From assembly GCA_943736015.1 (NCBI GenBank), contig OX031071.1, positions 34,008,619 to 34,072,618 on the forward strand: DNA of 64,000 bases, written 5' to 3'. This document shows positions 23,340 to 36,130 of this stretch, piece after piece. Position 1 is the first letter of the stretch. Every line of letters starts with the position of its first letter. The notes under the pieces are model-generated. The model saw only the letters and a program-made list of their open reading frames with translations. It did no database searches and was not told where the DNA came from. A program made the position numbers and the translations under genes. Source of the DNA: Tridacna crocea (taxonomy: Eukaryota; Mollusca; Bivalvia; Cardiida; Cardiidae).

Positions 23340-24775
23340 ACTAATAATATCTTCCTAAAAGCATTTCAAACAAGGAATGCTTTTTTGTCTAAAAGAATTA
23401 TGAAAGTCTTTAAAAAATCCAAGGGGGCCATGATGAACCTGAAATCGTTCAACTGACTCTTTAGACCAAACATGACCCATTTTCAATCTCTTTTGAGATA
23501 TAATGATGAACATTCTACCAAGTCTTTCATGGGTTACTGCCCCGAAATGACCCACTTGCAAACTGGTAAAAGACCAACGTTCTGATCAAGTTTCATTAAC
23601 ATTACATCTAAAATGAGGCTTCTAGAAAGTAAGCAAGGTTTTCGAAGAGTTGACCTAGTGACCTAGACTCTGATGCGACATTACCAATTTTCTTTCAAGA
23701 TATTTTCAAACTCTTTCAAGATATTATCAAGACAAACATTCTGACCAAGTTTCAAGAGTTTTGGACTGAAAATGGGGCCTCTAGAGCATACACAAAGTTT
23801 TTCTAGGATTTGACCTTGTGACCTAGTATTCGATCAGACATTACCCATTATCAAATATTTTTGAGATATGACTAAGATAAACATTCTGACCAAGTTTCAT
23901 GAGTATTGGATTGAAAATATAGCCTCTAGAGTATACAAAAAAAATTTCAAGGTTTGACCAAGTGACATAGTATCTGACCCGAAATAACCCATTATCAAAA
24001 TATTTTGACATATCACCAAAACAAACATTCCGGCCAAGTGTGAAGAGTATCAGACTGGAAATGTGGCCTCCAGAGCGTAACAAGGTTTTCTTCTAATTTT
24101 TGGCCCAGTTACCTATTTTTTGACCCCATATGGCCCATTTTCAAATTCATCCAAGGTATTATCAAGACAAACATTCTGACCGAGTTTCAGGAGTATCAGA
24201 CTGAAAATGTATCCTCCAGAGCACACAATGTTTGTCTTGATTTGACATATTGATCTAGTTTTTGACCTGACATAACCCATTTTTGAACTCGTTCGAGATA
24301 TTAGCTAAACAAGTATTCTGACCAACTTTCAAGAGTGTTGGACCGAAAATGTTGCGTCTAGAGCGGTCACAAAGTTTGTCTAAGATTTGCCCTAGTGACC
24401 TGGATTTTGATTCGACATGGTCCATTTTCAAACTCGTCCGAGATACCACCAGGACAAATATTCTGACGAACTTTCAAGAGTGTTGGAATAAAAATGTGGT
24501 GTCTAGAGTGTACACAAGGTTTCTCTAAGATTGGACCGGCTGACCTAGTTTTTGAGCAGACATGACCCATTTTCGAATTCGTCCGAGATATGATCAAAGC
24601 AAAGATTCTGACCAACTCTCAGTAGTATTGGACAGAAAATGTGGCCTCTCGAGCTTACACAAGATTTTTCTTAGAGTTCACCTAGCGATCTGGTTTTTAA
24701 CCCGACATGATCCTGGACACAGCACGATCACAATAGCTCACCATGAACACTTCGTGCTCAGGTGAGCTAAAAGGA
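23340..24775. repeat. 144-bp satellite element ending GTGCTCAGGTGAGCTAA
   Basis: Eight or more core units; CATTCTGACCAAGTTTCA recurs every 143-146 bases (23739, 23882, 24028, 24172, 24315, 24459, 24604). Each has ACCTAGTTTTTGACCCGACA. The right end CACTTCGTGCTCAGGTGAGC is shared with the element at 25084-25901, so the array is the inside of a mobile element. Confidence 0.82.
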
Positions 24776-25083
24776 AGAAATGTAAATGTTAGAATCTTGA
24801 CTATTGCTCTTTATTTAGACTCATTGTGTGATAGTATCAATTTTTTTTAATCACGTCCTTTGATGTAAATTATAACAACAGGCTTGTAAATGAGCTTCCT
24901 TTCTTTCTTTTCCTTTCTGCGTATGTCATATTTTGTTAGAGCTGTCAAAAGAAAAGAACGCTTGTATAGTTTTATGTTGCAACAAGTTCGTAAAACTCTT
25001 TCTTCTGTTTAAGTTTTAATACTGCCTTGCAGTTTGTGAGATTTTCGTTTCACTGAGTATATTTCAAGGTACATGTATAATAA

Positions 25084-25901
25084 AACAAGAGGGCCAAGAT
25101 GGCCCTGGATCGCTCACCTGAATTTTTGAGAGGACCATATCCATTTCTAATTGAGGTATTGAAACACTGGAAACAAAATCATTATTTCGCCAAGCAATTT
25201 TCAAAAGGTCGCATGTAAAAGTCCTTTCAAAATCTGACCAGCAGTTTCAGAAAAGAAGACTTTTTAGCAGTTTTCAAGAATTTCTTCATGTCCGTATGCT
25301 GCAAGTAGCACCCATGCACCAGAATGTCCGCATAGTGCAAGTAGCCCCCATTCACCAGAGCCACATTTCTTGACAGACCAAAATTTCACGAAAACTTTTT
25401 GGAAAGGGTCATTCAAGGAACATCTCTGTGAAATTATTTCGAAATCTGACCAACGGTTTCAGAGAAGAATTTTTAGGAATTTCTTCATTTCTGTATAGTG
25501 CAAGTAGCTCCCATTCACCAGAGCCATGTTTCTTGACGTATCAAAATTTTGCGAACAAATTTTGAAAAGGGTCACCAAAGGAACGTCTCTGTGAAATTAT
25601 TTTAAAATCTGGCCAGCAGTTTCAGAGAAGAAGATTTAAAAAGAATTTCCTAGAAATTCCATTTTGTTGCCATGGATTTTTTATGGAATCAAATTCTGTG
25701 AAGACTTTTTAAAGAGGACCTCCCAAGGAACACTCCAGCCAAATTTGGTTCAAATTGGCTCAGCGGTTTAGGAGGAGTTGATGCTTAAAGAATTGTTGAC
25801 GACGCACGACGGACGGCGCATGACGGACGACGCACGACGGACGACGGACACCGGGTGATCCTAAAAGCTCCCCTTGAGCACGTTGTGCTCAGGTGAGCTA
25901 A
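25084..25901 (+). mobile_element. Pearl-like element: core repeats plus ACGG microsatellite
   Basis: Starts ACAAGAGGGCCAAGATGGCC with CGCTCACCTGAA near the left end and the inverse TCAGGTGAGC at the right. Inside are three ~140-base repeats (ACCAGAGCCATGTTTCTTGA ... CAGTTTCAGAGAAGAAG), then a GACGGACGACGCACGACGG run (25800-25850). Repeat, microsatellite and hairpin end in that order is the layout of pearl/HINE-type elements known from bivalves. Confidence 0.75.
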
Positions 25902-26399
25902 GAAAAGTATAGTTAGATGTAAATCTTACGAACATGAAAGTTTGCAACAAATGCATAGCCCCAATACAAACCCTACCTGAGTACATTTCAAGGTATAATA
26001 AGAAAAGTACTTGTGCCGTGACGTAGATAAATCTAAAGGATTGACCCCTCTAATCAAGTGTTTCGAACCCGGAACCTTTTCTGTGTAGTTTTGTACCCCA
26101 ACAACCGAGAAATATTCTTTCTCTGTTTGTGTACGTTATTTGGCTGGTTTGCTCAGCTTTGTACTTATACGTCTTTAAATCTCATGTGAAATAAGAACAG
26201 TTGGACAGCAGTTCTGATAGTTGTTATTCTTTTGTTTCCAATCTACTGTTCTGTCAGCTTAACATCAGAAATACATTACAAATACCGCGGTATCTGTTCC
26301 TAAACAATGACATGTACATATCAGAATATTGATATTGACAAAATGGCCCTTATACAGATACATATCTTGAAACTAAGAAAACCTGTTTCGAAAAACAAT

Positions 26400-27178
26400 A
26401 CAGAAGAGTCTTAGTGGCCCTAAAATCACTCGTATGAACTTTTTTTAACAACCATGATCCAATCCAACCTCTTTAAGATATTATTTACATATATTTTGAC
26501 AAACTTTCATAAGTACTAGACTGAAAGTGTGACCTCTTAAAGAGCTTACACACGCTCTTTCTAGAATTTGTCTCCATAATATCTCATCATGACCTATTTT
26601 CAACATGCTGTAGATTTAATAAAATTTAACCTGTATGTAATGGAAAAATATCTGCGTGTCATGAAATAACGTTATATCAGACAGGTCAGGCGTTCCATAG
26701 AATCATGGTCACCCAAAAGTCACTCACGTGAGCCTTTTGCTAAAAATGACCGAATCCAATCTCCTCTGAAATATTACTACTTATATTTTAACTTACATTT
26801 TAAGTTACATAAGTATTGAAATATAAAAAAAAAACTTGTGTAGCCTCTGCACGAGTTCTAGAGTTAGTCTCGGTGATATCTCAACATGATCCATTTTCAA
26901 ACATGTTGTAGATACTACCATGACAGACATTTTGATCAACTCTCATTGGTGTTGGACAGAAAATGTAGTTTCTAGAGTGTACACATGGACTTTCCAAAAT
27001 TTTATCCACTGACCTAGTTTTGGATCCACATGACCTTTTTCAAATCTCATCTTAGATATCATCAAGGAAAACATTCTGGCCAACTTCCATGAGTTTAGGC
27101 CGAAACGTGTGGCCCCTAGAGCGTATATTAGGTTTCCAAAAGATTGGACCTAGTGACCCTTTTTTTATTGTATACCAC
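26400..27178. repeat. 144-bp satellite, left of the 4.1-kb transposon
   Basis: Diverged units with ATGACCTATTTTCAACATG and CATTTTGATCAACTCTCAT; cut at 27178 by the transposon. Confidence 0.7.
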
Positions 27179-28290
27179 ACATCGAGGGCTCAACGCAACA
27201 CTGTCGTAACTAACATTTTTTCCAAAATGACTTTTTTTTCATTTTTGTAATCTAGAGTGCCAGTTTCATGTCCAGTAAAAATATTTTGCAAAAAAAATCA
27301 AAATAAAGCACTTAAATTCAAAAGTGGTCAAAATGTCGTAAGTGAATATTGGCAATTTTGTCAACGCAACACTGTAGTTAACTTCAGATACATATAGCGT
27401 TGCACTGTAAAACCTCCTATTTGTCACATGGAAAATGGTGCAACAATGTATGTAACTGACATGGAGTGTTTATTTCATAATTACTTCTATCAAATTAAGA
27501 CTTATAACTGTTTTAACAATACTTAAATCATCAAAATGACATCAATTTTAAGCAATGTACTAACATGACAACCTTTTAAAAGTTAAAAATCCCTTTAGAT
27601 CTTTTATTTCCAAAACTTAAGCAAAAGATTAATAACTGGTAAGGTCTGAGTAAAACAAATGCCTTTTCAAAGGCATTCCAAAGAACTTTCTAGAGCAAAA
27701 CAAAACAAAAATAAGCCTGCTAGTTACATTAACTGTGTATCTATTTCAAAAAGGCATATCTAAACAGATTATTTCTGACAAGATGGAACATATTTAGACC
27801 TATCATCAAGAAGATAATAGAAATAAAAGCTCAATAGTGGCCAAAGTAAACATTGCAGATGGCAAAAATACAGTTAGATTCAAGCCATACCATTCAAAAG
27901 TATGGAAATAATTATGAAGATGAAAATCTGTTATTTTCAGCTAGCTCTTATATTAAACACTGACAGGAATTGTAGGACAAAAGTTGCAAGGTCACTCTGT
28001 CCTTTATTTACTTCTTGCCTGGTTTTCAAATTCATTTTCCTATCAGAGACTTGCACTTTAAATGAAACTACAATTACAGATTGTCATCTTCACTATAATT
28101 TACATACTTTTAAATGATATGATTGTAATCTACATGTAGAATCATTTTATCAACCCCTTTGCTTACTTTTGACCAACACTCAGACCTTAAATGCCAAAAT
28201 TACTCAACAAATTCCGAGATATTCATGAGTTTTTCCAACTGAACAAAACCACACCTTTCAAAAAGAACAAAAATACATTATTCATTGTTT

Positions 28291-28432
28291 GTTGGAACAG
28301 CATTTTCTCCTTTTCTCACAATGTTTTCTAACCTTCACAAAACATATTTCAAATTTTCAGTCATTTTTATTTTGTCTTCTACAAGTGCTTTTGATTTGGA
28401 CAAACTTAAAATTTTGTTGTTTGGTAATGAGT
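28291..28432 (-). mobile_element. TTAA-type MITE, half copy inside the 4.1-kb transposon
   Basis: Begins at AACAGCATTTTCTCC and ends GTTTGGTAATGAG; the left half is absent. Confidence 0.65.
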
Positions 28433-30666
28433 TGGCCAATTATCACAAATAGTAGTTTTGGATCCTACAATATCTTACTAAAGAATACCATCAATTGACC
28501 AGGCAGCAACTGCTGGTGAGGACTGAACCAGAATCTTGTGATTACAAAACCAAGTTATGAAAGACCCCTATAGGTTTTGGAGCATCAAAATAGAAATATC
28601 AATTCAATAATTCTATTCTTTGATTTGAACAACAAGGTTCCTTGCCATTAAACATTCACCGTGTTTATGCATACATTGGGAAATCCCTGATGAGAAAAGA
28701 CACATGATTTTCAATCCAAATGCTTAATATACAATTGCTGCTAGTTTCTGGAGAGCCCTAACCTTGTACTACTGGAACTACAGGCAAGACCACCACCTTA
28801 AGTGTTAGGCTTCCAATGTTAGACCAAGGGTGAGGTTCTGAGATATATTCCCTCTGAATTAGACAATGAAGCATCATAATGCATACAAGTAGAACTAAAA
28901 TTGTCTCTTTTAGATTTGTCATGTGTATATCCACTCTCTTAATAATCTTTTGTAGAACACTGGGACCCTGTGATTTTTGTATTGCTGTTAGAATTTAACA
29001 GATTTCATGAAGAGTGTCATGTTAGTAACCATAGTATTCAAAACAGTTTGTTTTGATGAGAAATCAAGATTAGAAAGCTACTTCTATAGTTAAAGATATT
29101 TGGGCATATGCCCATAATGATCTAGAAGAACTTCAAAGGGTTTTGAGAACAAATTCTCTCTTACCAAAGTGATTAAAATTGTGTTTTCTTAATAGACAAA
29201 GTGGAAATTAAAAATGGTCATTGTTTTGATCCAATCAAATGCATTTGAAATAATGAATTTGTGAGGCAAGGTGTTGTTTTCCATTTCATGAAAGAGGAAG
29301 CTGCATTATTTTATAGTGAAGATAAAATAGTGATATTTTCATTACAAAACAAAGCAGGTTTCCTGTAGCGTTGTTTGTGACCACTGGACTCTTATTTATT
29401 TAAGATTACGCATAATTTATTACATTTTCAGAACTGGAATTTATCAAATAAAAAGAACTTGATATAAATCACATCCAGTGCTGCCAGTAAAAGAATGCTC
29501 TGTGTGAAGATTTTTAGATATCATTGTTCTTGCTAATAAAGTTCTTCTTCATCTTGGGTTCTAAACAGTTGGATAATGGCAGTATGTAATACTTATCCAT
29601 GTTCATTTTTTTCAAACCTTTTGTCTACAGTATCACATCACACAGAGACCATGGTGGTGAACTTTGACATGAAATTCAGTTTTAAAATAAATTCCCAAAT
29701 ACAATAGCTCACAAGCTTGCACAGTTACTCAAGGTGGTTTAGAGAAGGCAGTGCTATCAACACACTGCATAGGTTTATTTTCCAAGTTAAAGGTGTAAAA
29801 ACTGTAAAAAGTTAATGAAAACTATAAAATCTAAAAGGAAACTATGACACAAATGTTTTCAGTGTACAAGAGATTTGGATCTCCTAAAAAAAGTTAGTAT
29901 AATGGGATCTGTCCATGAACACATGCTTCCATTTTGTCTCATAAGTCTGCTTTCCATTGGTACTATTGTCATCAGGTTTAAATAAAGTCGAGAGAAGATT
30001 GGAACATGGTTACTTGATAATATTTATCATACAAGTGATTTAATCTGTGCCAATAGGTCTAATCTCAGGGAAAACTGTGTTGTGCTAGGTTGTGCATTTG
30101 CGAAAATGCATGTCAAACTCAGCAATCCTTCTTTTTTAACATGTGGTTGATACTGTTATGTGACACACAAAAGAAAATGTTTGCTGATTAAAAGGTATGC
30201 TAATTTGGAAAGTAAAGTTTAAGGGAAGATAACACTGACTTTGTCGTTATAATTGTTTCAAAAGCAAAATTCTTCACAATAACCAATCATTTTTGTTGTT
30301 CTGGTCAAGTGTCAGTAAAATCAGTCTAAAAGTAATTGAGTGGTATTCTATGCCACTTCAACATTATTTCAGTCATATCAAGGGGACAGCTTACAAATTC
30401 ATGTATGCCCTGGTTTTCGTCAGTACTAGGTTAAGAATCAGTGCAAAACTCTAGTAGTTTATTCCAGACTATGATATATAGGTGTACAATGCACCAAAGG
30501 TTACTTTAATCACAATCTAAGGTCCCAAAGCACTCATCTTAAAGGTACATCTTAGAAAGCCATCATTCATGTTACCATCCTAATCAAGCTTGAATTACTT
30601 TAAATGGAAAGAAAACAGCAAAAGAAGTTTATTCAACATGGCAATGTATTGCAGGCCCATAGGAAA

Positions 30667-30708
30667 AGGGGGGGGAGGGCTGGGGCTTAGCCCCCCCTCC
30701 CCCCCCTC
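30667..30708 (+). repeat. G-run/C-run hairpin
   Basis: A stretch of nine G, AGGGCTGGGGC, then AGCCCCCCCTCCCCCCCC. It can fold as a hairpin or a G-quadruplex, in an AT-rich setting inside the 4.1-kb transposon. Confidence 0.6.
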
Positions 30709-31332
30709 ACAATAATTTTGAAAATCATAGTAACTGAAATATATGAGTTTTTTGCACAATGCAACAACCACACAAAAAATCTCAGTATTTTTCAGTCAGC
30801 CCTCCAAATCTTAAAATGCTTCCTATGTGCCTGTTTAATTGGTTGACAAACAGCTTATTGTTTTCTATATACCAAACAAATTTCCCCATAGAAGGCAGAA
30901 ATTAATACTAATCAATACAATAATCAGTCAAAATTGTTGAAAGTGTCAATAAAACTTTATTACATATGATTGAAAGCTATGTAAATTCACTTACAACAGT
31001 TTTGCATAAAATATTTCATGCAGTTATTCCTTATTTTAAGGTGGAAAACTGTCGTAAGTGCAGTTACTACAGTTTTGCACGAAATTTTTTCCCCAATATT
31101 TAATTTTTTCAGAAGGTAAACTGTTGTAAGTAACAATTTTTGTAAAATCATCTTTTTGCAAAATGTTTTCCAAAAATCCTTTTTAATATCTTGAAAGTCA
31201 TTAAAATTAACTTCTATTCAGATTGAAATAATGGTAATATTGATTTTCTCTGAGAAAGGAAATAGTTTTTTGTCTCTCCTGTAAAATTTTGAAAAATGCA
31301 GTTACGACAGTGTTGCGTTAAGCCCTCGACAT

Positions 31333-32110
31333 TTCCTATAAGGCGTTCAAGATGTTTTCAAGATAAACATTTTGGTTAACTTTTATGAGTATTGAACCGA
31401 ACATGTGGTCTCAAATGCGTTCACAAAATACTTCAAAAGGTTTGACCCTATGACCTAGTTTTTGACCCGACTTGACGTATTCAAAAATGAAATGAGGTAT
31501 CGTCATGGCAAATATTCTTCTTATTCGGCAAAAATTTGAATCTGTGACGTAGTTATTGATCCCTACCTAACCTATAATCTTGTCCAAAATATCATGAAAA
31601 AATCTAACCTACTTTTATTGGTATTTAACTAACATTGTGGCCTCTAGACTTTTCTACTTTTTGACTCCCACCTGACCCATTTTTAAACTCAACACTCATC
31701 AAAGATATCAATAGTATAAACATTCTGATCAATTTTCGTTAAGTATTGGAGTAAAGTTGTTGCTAATAAGCATACATTACCTTTTTTAAGATTTTATGTT
31801 ATAAACTAGTTTTTTACCTGATGAGACTTCTTACCAAATTCATGTAATACATTATCAAGACAAACCTTCTGACCATGTTTCGAAAGTATTAGACTGAAAA
31901 TTCCGCCTCAAGGGCGTACACAATGTTTTTTTTTTTAATATTTGACCCAATTAACTAATTATGACCTGACATGACCCATTTTCAAGGCTGTCCGACTTAT
32001 TATCAAGTCAAACATTCCGACCAAGGAATGCCTGACAAACAATGTGGTCTCTAGAGTGTACACAGGATTTTGTAAGATTTGACCTTCTGACCTAGTTTGT
32101 TTATCGGACA
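31333..32110. repeat. 144-bp satellite, right of the 4.1-kb transposon
   Basis: Resumes in the same register of repeats (AACATTTTGGTTAACTTTTA) and runs to the MITE at 32121. Confidence 0.7.
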
Positions 32111-32120
32111 TGTTCTTTAA

Positions 32121-32347
32121 CGCTTTACCTGACGACAAAATTTTAGCTTTGTCAAAATTGAAAGCATTTGCAGACGACAAATTTTAATGTGGCTCAAATG
32201 GTGCAAATTTTCTTTGATGGGGTAGGAATCATTGTGAGAATAGGCAAAAAATACTGGATACCAGCATTTTCTTCTTTTCCCACAATGTTTTCAAAAAGGC
32301 TTCTTTTCCAGGAGCGTCAAAAATTGGCATTTATTTGGTAAATGATT
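32121..32347 (+). mobile_element. TTAA-type MITE inside satellite DNA
   Basis: TTAA at 32117-32120; the core keeps ATACTGGATACCAGCATTTT. It interrupts the 144-bp satellite. Confidence 0.7.
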
Positions 32348-32349
32348 CA

Positions 32350-33290
32350 ACAAACATTTCGAACATGCGTATTAGATTAAAACTGTGACCACAAGCAAGT
32401 CTTTTGAAAGATTTGACACGTGACCTACTTTTTAACTCGCTGTGACCAATTTTTTAACAGTGTCCTATTGAAAATATGGTTCCTAGGGTAAGATTTTTCT
32501 AATATTTCATCTGGTGACCTAGTTTTATCGTACTTGACACATTTAAGGAAACAAACATTGCGGTAAAACAAAATTACATTGCTGCTAGGAAGTCTTAATT
32601 CCTTAAATAAAAACAGAACAACAGGCATTTTTAAAGATTTGATAGTGTGACCCAGTGTTTGACCCGATTTTATCGTTTGGTTCACTTGACTGAGAAGTTA
32701 CAAAGACAAAATGTTCTGACCAGATCTTACGAACATGAAAGTTCGCAACAAATGCCTAGCTGACATACAATCAGCATCTAGCGGTATTCGAACCCATGCG
32801 GACAGATATCTTCGTTTTTCGACATTTTAAAGACCAATGCCATAATCATTGCGTTAAAGTGATATCTTCCTAACGCTGTTGTTAGGTATTGTAATTAAAT
32901 CAGGACGAAGAGCTCTATGCATCGAGGAGTAGTCTCCCGTAACACCAAGTTTTAAGTGTTTAAGCTTATCGTGACAAGGTCTTTTTTAAGTTTGATCGAG
33001 TAATCTATTATTTTACCTGACACAACTCGATCTAGAATTCGTCCGAGATATCATTAAAATGTGGTCTTTAAGACAAACCCAAGCATTTTCAATTTTATGA
33101 CCCTTGACCTGGCTTTAGACCCATTTTCAAACGCGTACGAGATACCATCAGTGCAAACATTCCTACCAAGTTCCACGAGTTTCTGATATAAAATGTGACC
33201 TAAAGTATGTAATCAAGGATTCCCCAAGATTTTACTCTCTGACCTAGTTTTTTACCGGACCGGAAATTTTTCAAGAATACATGCATAGTA
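32350..33290. repeat. Diverged 144-bp satellite
   Basis: GTGACCTAGTTTTATCG, TTTTGACCCGATTTTAT and CAAACATTCCTACCAAGTTC recur at roughly satellite spacing, with insertions. Confidence 0.55.
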
Positions 33291-33718
33291 GTAAAACAAA
33301 ATTACGTTGCTGCCACAAAGTTTGAAAACGAACAATATGAAACGGAGCTCTGGGGATCATTATTTTTGGAAGATGATTTAAGCATTACCAAAAATCTCAT
33401 AAACCTAACATAGTAAAGGAACACGTTCTACGTACACTTACATAAGAATCTCTTTTATAAAAAAAAAAACCCTCTCTGTATTACGAAAGGAAGGGATAAA
33501 CTTTTTTATCAATATCCCAAATTGAAACTAGCCCAAGGAAAATGGCTTTCGAAATCAACATTTCTTCTTTTCTAGCAATGTTTTATATCTTCCTTAAGAC
33601 GAATTCAAACTGATCTAATTTGTCTTCTGCAAATGCTTTAAATTTGGACAAGTCTGTAATTCTCTCTCTTTCTCTCTCTTAAAAACATGGCCATGTTTTT
33701 ACTTCGGTTATCCAAAAG

Positions 33719-33777
33719 TGTAGATCCAAGATCAGACTGCAAATTTCTGTGCTGTCTGATCTTAATCTACACTGTTC
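33719..33777. repeat. GATCAGACTGCAC hairpin
   Basis: TGTAGATCCAAGATCAGACT paired with the inverse ending ATCTACACTGTT. Confidence 0.6.
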
Positions 33778-34169
33778 ACTAAGTGTATAGAGTCGCACTT
33801 AACAGGAAGGGGATGGGGGTATTAGTTCTTTTATTGATTAAACAAAAATGCTGGCAAAAAAATGAATTTTATAATCAGGCACAAAATAAAAAAAAGATAG
33901 TGACCTTACAACTTTTAGTTTTGAAATGTATTTCTGTTTCAGCGACTTACACCTGGACATACTGTACAATAACATACTGACTTACTCACAGCTATTTCCA
34001 ATAACTTTCCTATTCTATTAATATTAATTCAAAAATGCATTTTATCAATCGCTTCTTTTTTTTTTCCTTGGGCAGCTACAGATTTTTTTTATGACAAATA
34101 GATGGAATGTAGGAAAATCAAATTATTTTAAAGTTTTTTTTTTATTTTGCAGAATACGTAGCCCTGTAG

Positions 34170-34283
34170 TTTTTGTTTTATCAGCTCTACTGGCTGAAAG
34201 CCAGAAGAGCTTATGTCATGGCGTGGTTTCCGTCGTCCTTCCGTCCGTTCTGTCTGTCCATCAGTCCTTCTATTCGTGCGTTA
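34170..34283. repeat. CTCTACTGGCTGAAAGCCAG hairpin end of a repeat element
   Basis: AGCTCTACTGGCTGAAAGCC with its inverse AGAAGAGCT, then TTCCGTCGTCCTTCCGTCCG, the inverse of an ACGG microsatellite. It looks like a pearl-like element end in reverse. Confidence 0.55.
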
Positions 34284-35614
34284 ACAACATGGGCTCGGCT
34301 GTTAAGTCCTGTACGCCACCATCTCAAAAACACGGGCTCGACTGTTAAGTCCTGTACTCTACCGTCTCAGCAACATGGGCTCGACTGTTAACTCCTGTAC
34401 TCTACCGTCCCAACAACACGGGTTCGACTGTTAGGTCCTGCAGGCCACCGTCTCAACAACACGGGCTCGACTGTTAGGTCCTGCAGGCCACCGTCTCAAC
34501 AACACGGGCTCGACTGTTACGTCCTGCAGGCCACCGTCTCAACAACACGGGCTCGACTGTTACGTCCTGTACGCCACCGTCTCAACAACACGGGCTCGAC
34601 TGTTAAGTCCTGTACTCCACCGGGCTTGGCTGTTAAGTCCTGTACTCTACCGTCCCAACAACAAGGGCTCGACTGTTAAGTCCTGTGTGCCACCGTCCGA
34701 ACAACATGGGCTCGACTGTAAACTCCTATACGCCACCGTCTCAACAACATGGGCTCGACTGTAAACTCCTGTACTCTGCCATCCCAGCAACACGGGCTCG
34801 CCTGTTAGGTCCTGTACTCTACCGTCCCAACAACACGGGTTTGACCTTTAGGTCCTGCAAGCCACCGTCTCAACAACACGGGCTCGACTGTTACGTCCTG
34901 TACGCCACCGTCTCAACAACACGGGCTCGACTGTTAAGTCCTGAACTCCACCGGGCTCGGCTGTTAAGTCCTGTACTCTACCGTCCCAACAGCACGGGCT
35001 CGACTGTTAAGTCCTGTGCGCCGAAGTCCGAACAACACGGGCTCGACTGTAAACTCCTGTACGCCACCGTCTCAACAACATGGGCTCGACTGTAAACTCC
35101 TGTACTCTGCCATCCCAGCAACACGGACTCGCCTGTTAGGTCCTGTACGCTACCGTCCCAGCAACACGGGCTCGCCTGTTAGGTCCTGTACTCTACCATC
35201 CCAACAACACGGGCTCGACTGTTAGGTCCTGTATGCCACCATCGGAACAACATGGGCTCGACTGTAAACTACTGTACTCTACCGCCTCAACAACATGGGC
35301 TCGACTGTAAACTCCTGTACTTTACTGTCCCAGCGACACGGGCTCATCTGTTAGGTCATGTACGCCACCGTCCCAGCGGCGCGGGCTCGGCTGTTAGGTC
35401 CTGCACGCCACTGTCCCAGCGGCGCGGGCTCCGCTGTTAGCTCCTGCACGCCACCGTCCCAGCGGCGCGGGCTCCGCTGTTAGCTCCTGCACGCCACCGT
35501 CCCAGCGGCGCGGGCTCCGCTGTTAGCTCCTGCACTCCACCGTCCCAACAACGTGGGCTCGACTGTTAAGTCCTGTACTCCACCGTCCCAACAACACGGG
35601 CTCCACTGTTAAGT
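34284..35614 (+). repeat. 43-bp GC-rich minisatellite
   Basis: About 31 units of CGTCTCAACAACACGGGCTC plus GACTGTTAAGTCCTGTACGCCAC. Some are shortened (near 34620 and 34955), and a GGCGCGGGCTC variant has spread at 35375-35525. It contrasts sharply with the AT-rich surroundings. Open frames across it only reflect absence of stops. Confidence 0.9.
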
Positions 35615-35740
35615 CAATAACGTACAAAGCTTTTAACACTTATCCTGCTATATAACTAAAATTAAATTTTCAATGTGATAGTAAAATACCCAAATACTGA
35701 TATTTCAAAGTTATGTTTGTGGGATAATATCTCCTCATTG

Positions 35741-36034
35741 GACAGTGTAGGTCCAAGATCAGACTGCATGTTCTCTCTACTCTGATCTTGATCTACACTG
35801 TCCGCAAAAGGTCAGCGAGTTGCCCTAAACAGCCTTAGGGTTAAACCGTTTTATTACCATAAGCGAAAACATGGAAGATCGTGGACATATAGATCAAGAA
35901 GAGACTGGATAGAACATGCAGTCTGATCTTATATCTATACTGTCTGATTGTTTAGTCAAACACACGAAAAAATATTGTGGACATGTAGATCAAGATCAGA
36001 CTGGATAGAACATGCAGTCTGATCTTATATCTAT
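35741..36034. repeat. Three GATCAGACTGCAC hairpins in a row
   Basis: Units at 35741-35803, 35882-35944 and 35968-36033, each a TAGATCAAGATCAGACTG arm plus its inverse. The last two share the same loop (GGATAGAACATGCAG), so they arose by duplication. Confidence 0.65.
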
Positions 36035-36130
36035 AACATCTGGTTGTTTAGTCAAGTACACGAGAAAAAAAAAACCGAGTTTCATTACATCGTATTTCCG
36101 GACGTCAAGACACTTTGCGTCTATTTATTA

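Larger units (their letters stand above)
27183..31328. mobile_element. 4146-bp non-coding TIR transposon, ACAT duplication
   Basis: Both ends begin CGAGGGCT(C/T)AACGCAACAC and continue TGTCGTAACT (29 bp, one mismatch). ACAT flanks both sides (27179-27182 and 31329-31332). Extra ACTGTCGTAA / ACTGTNGTAAGT motifs repeat below each end (27360-27400, 30990-31130). No frame over about 70 codons is found, so it is non-autonomous or decayed. It interrupts satellite DNA. The superfamily is not assigned; a 4-bp duplication narrows it only weakly. Confidence 0.85.

Noticed and set aside
34685..35440. Open frames up to 136 codons with repeated QQHGLDC peptides
   Set aside because: They run through the 43-bp minisatellite, shift frame every unit and have no splice or start context.
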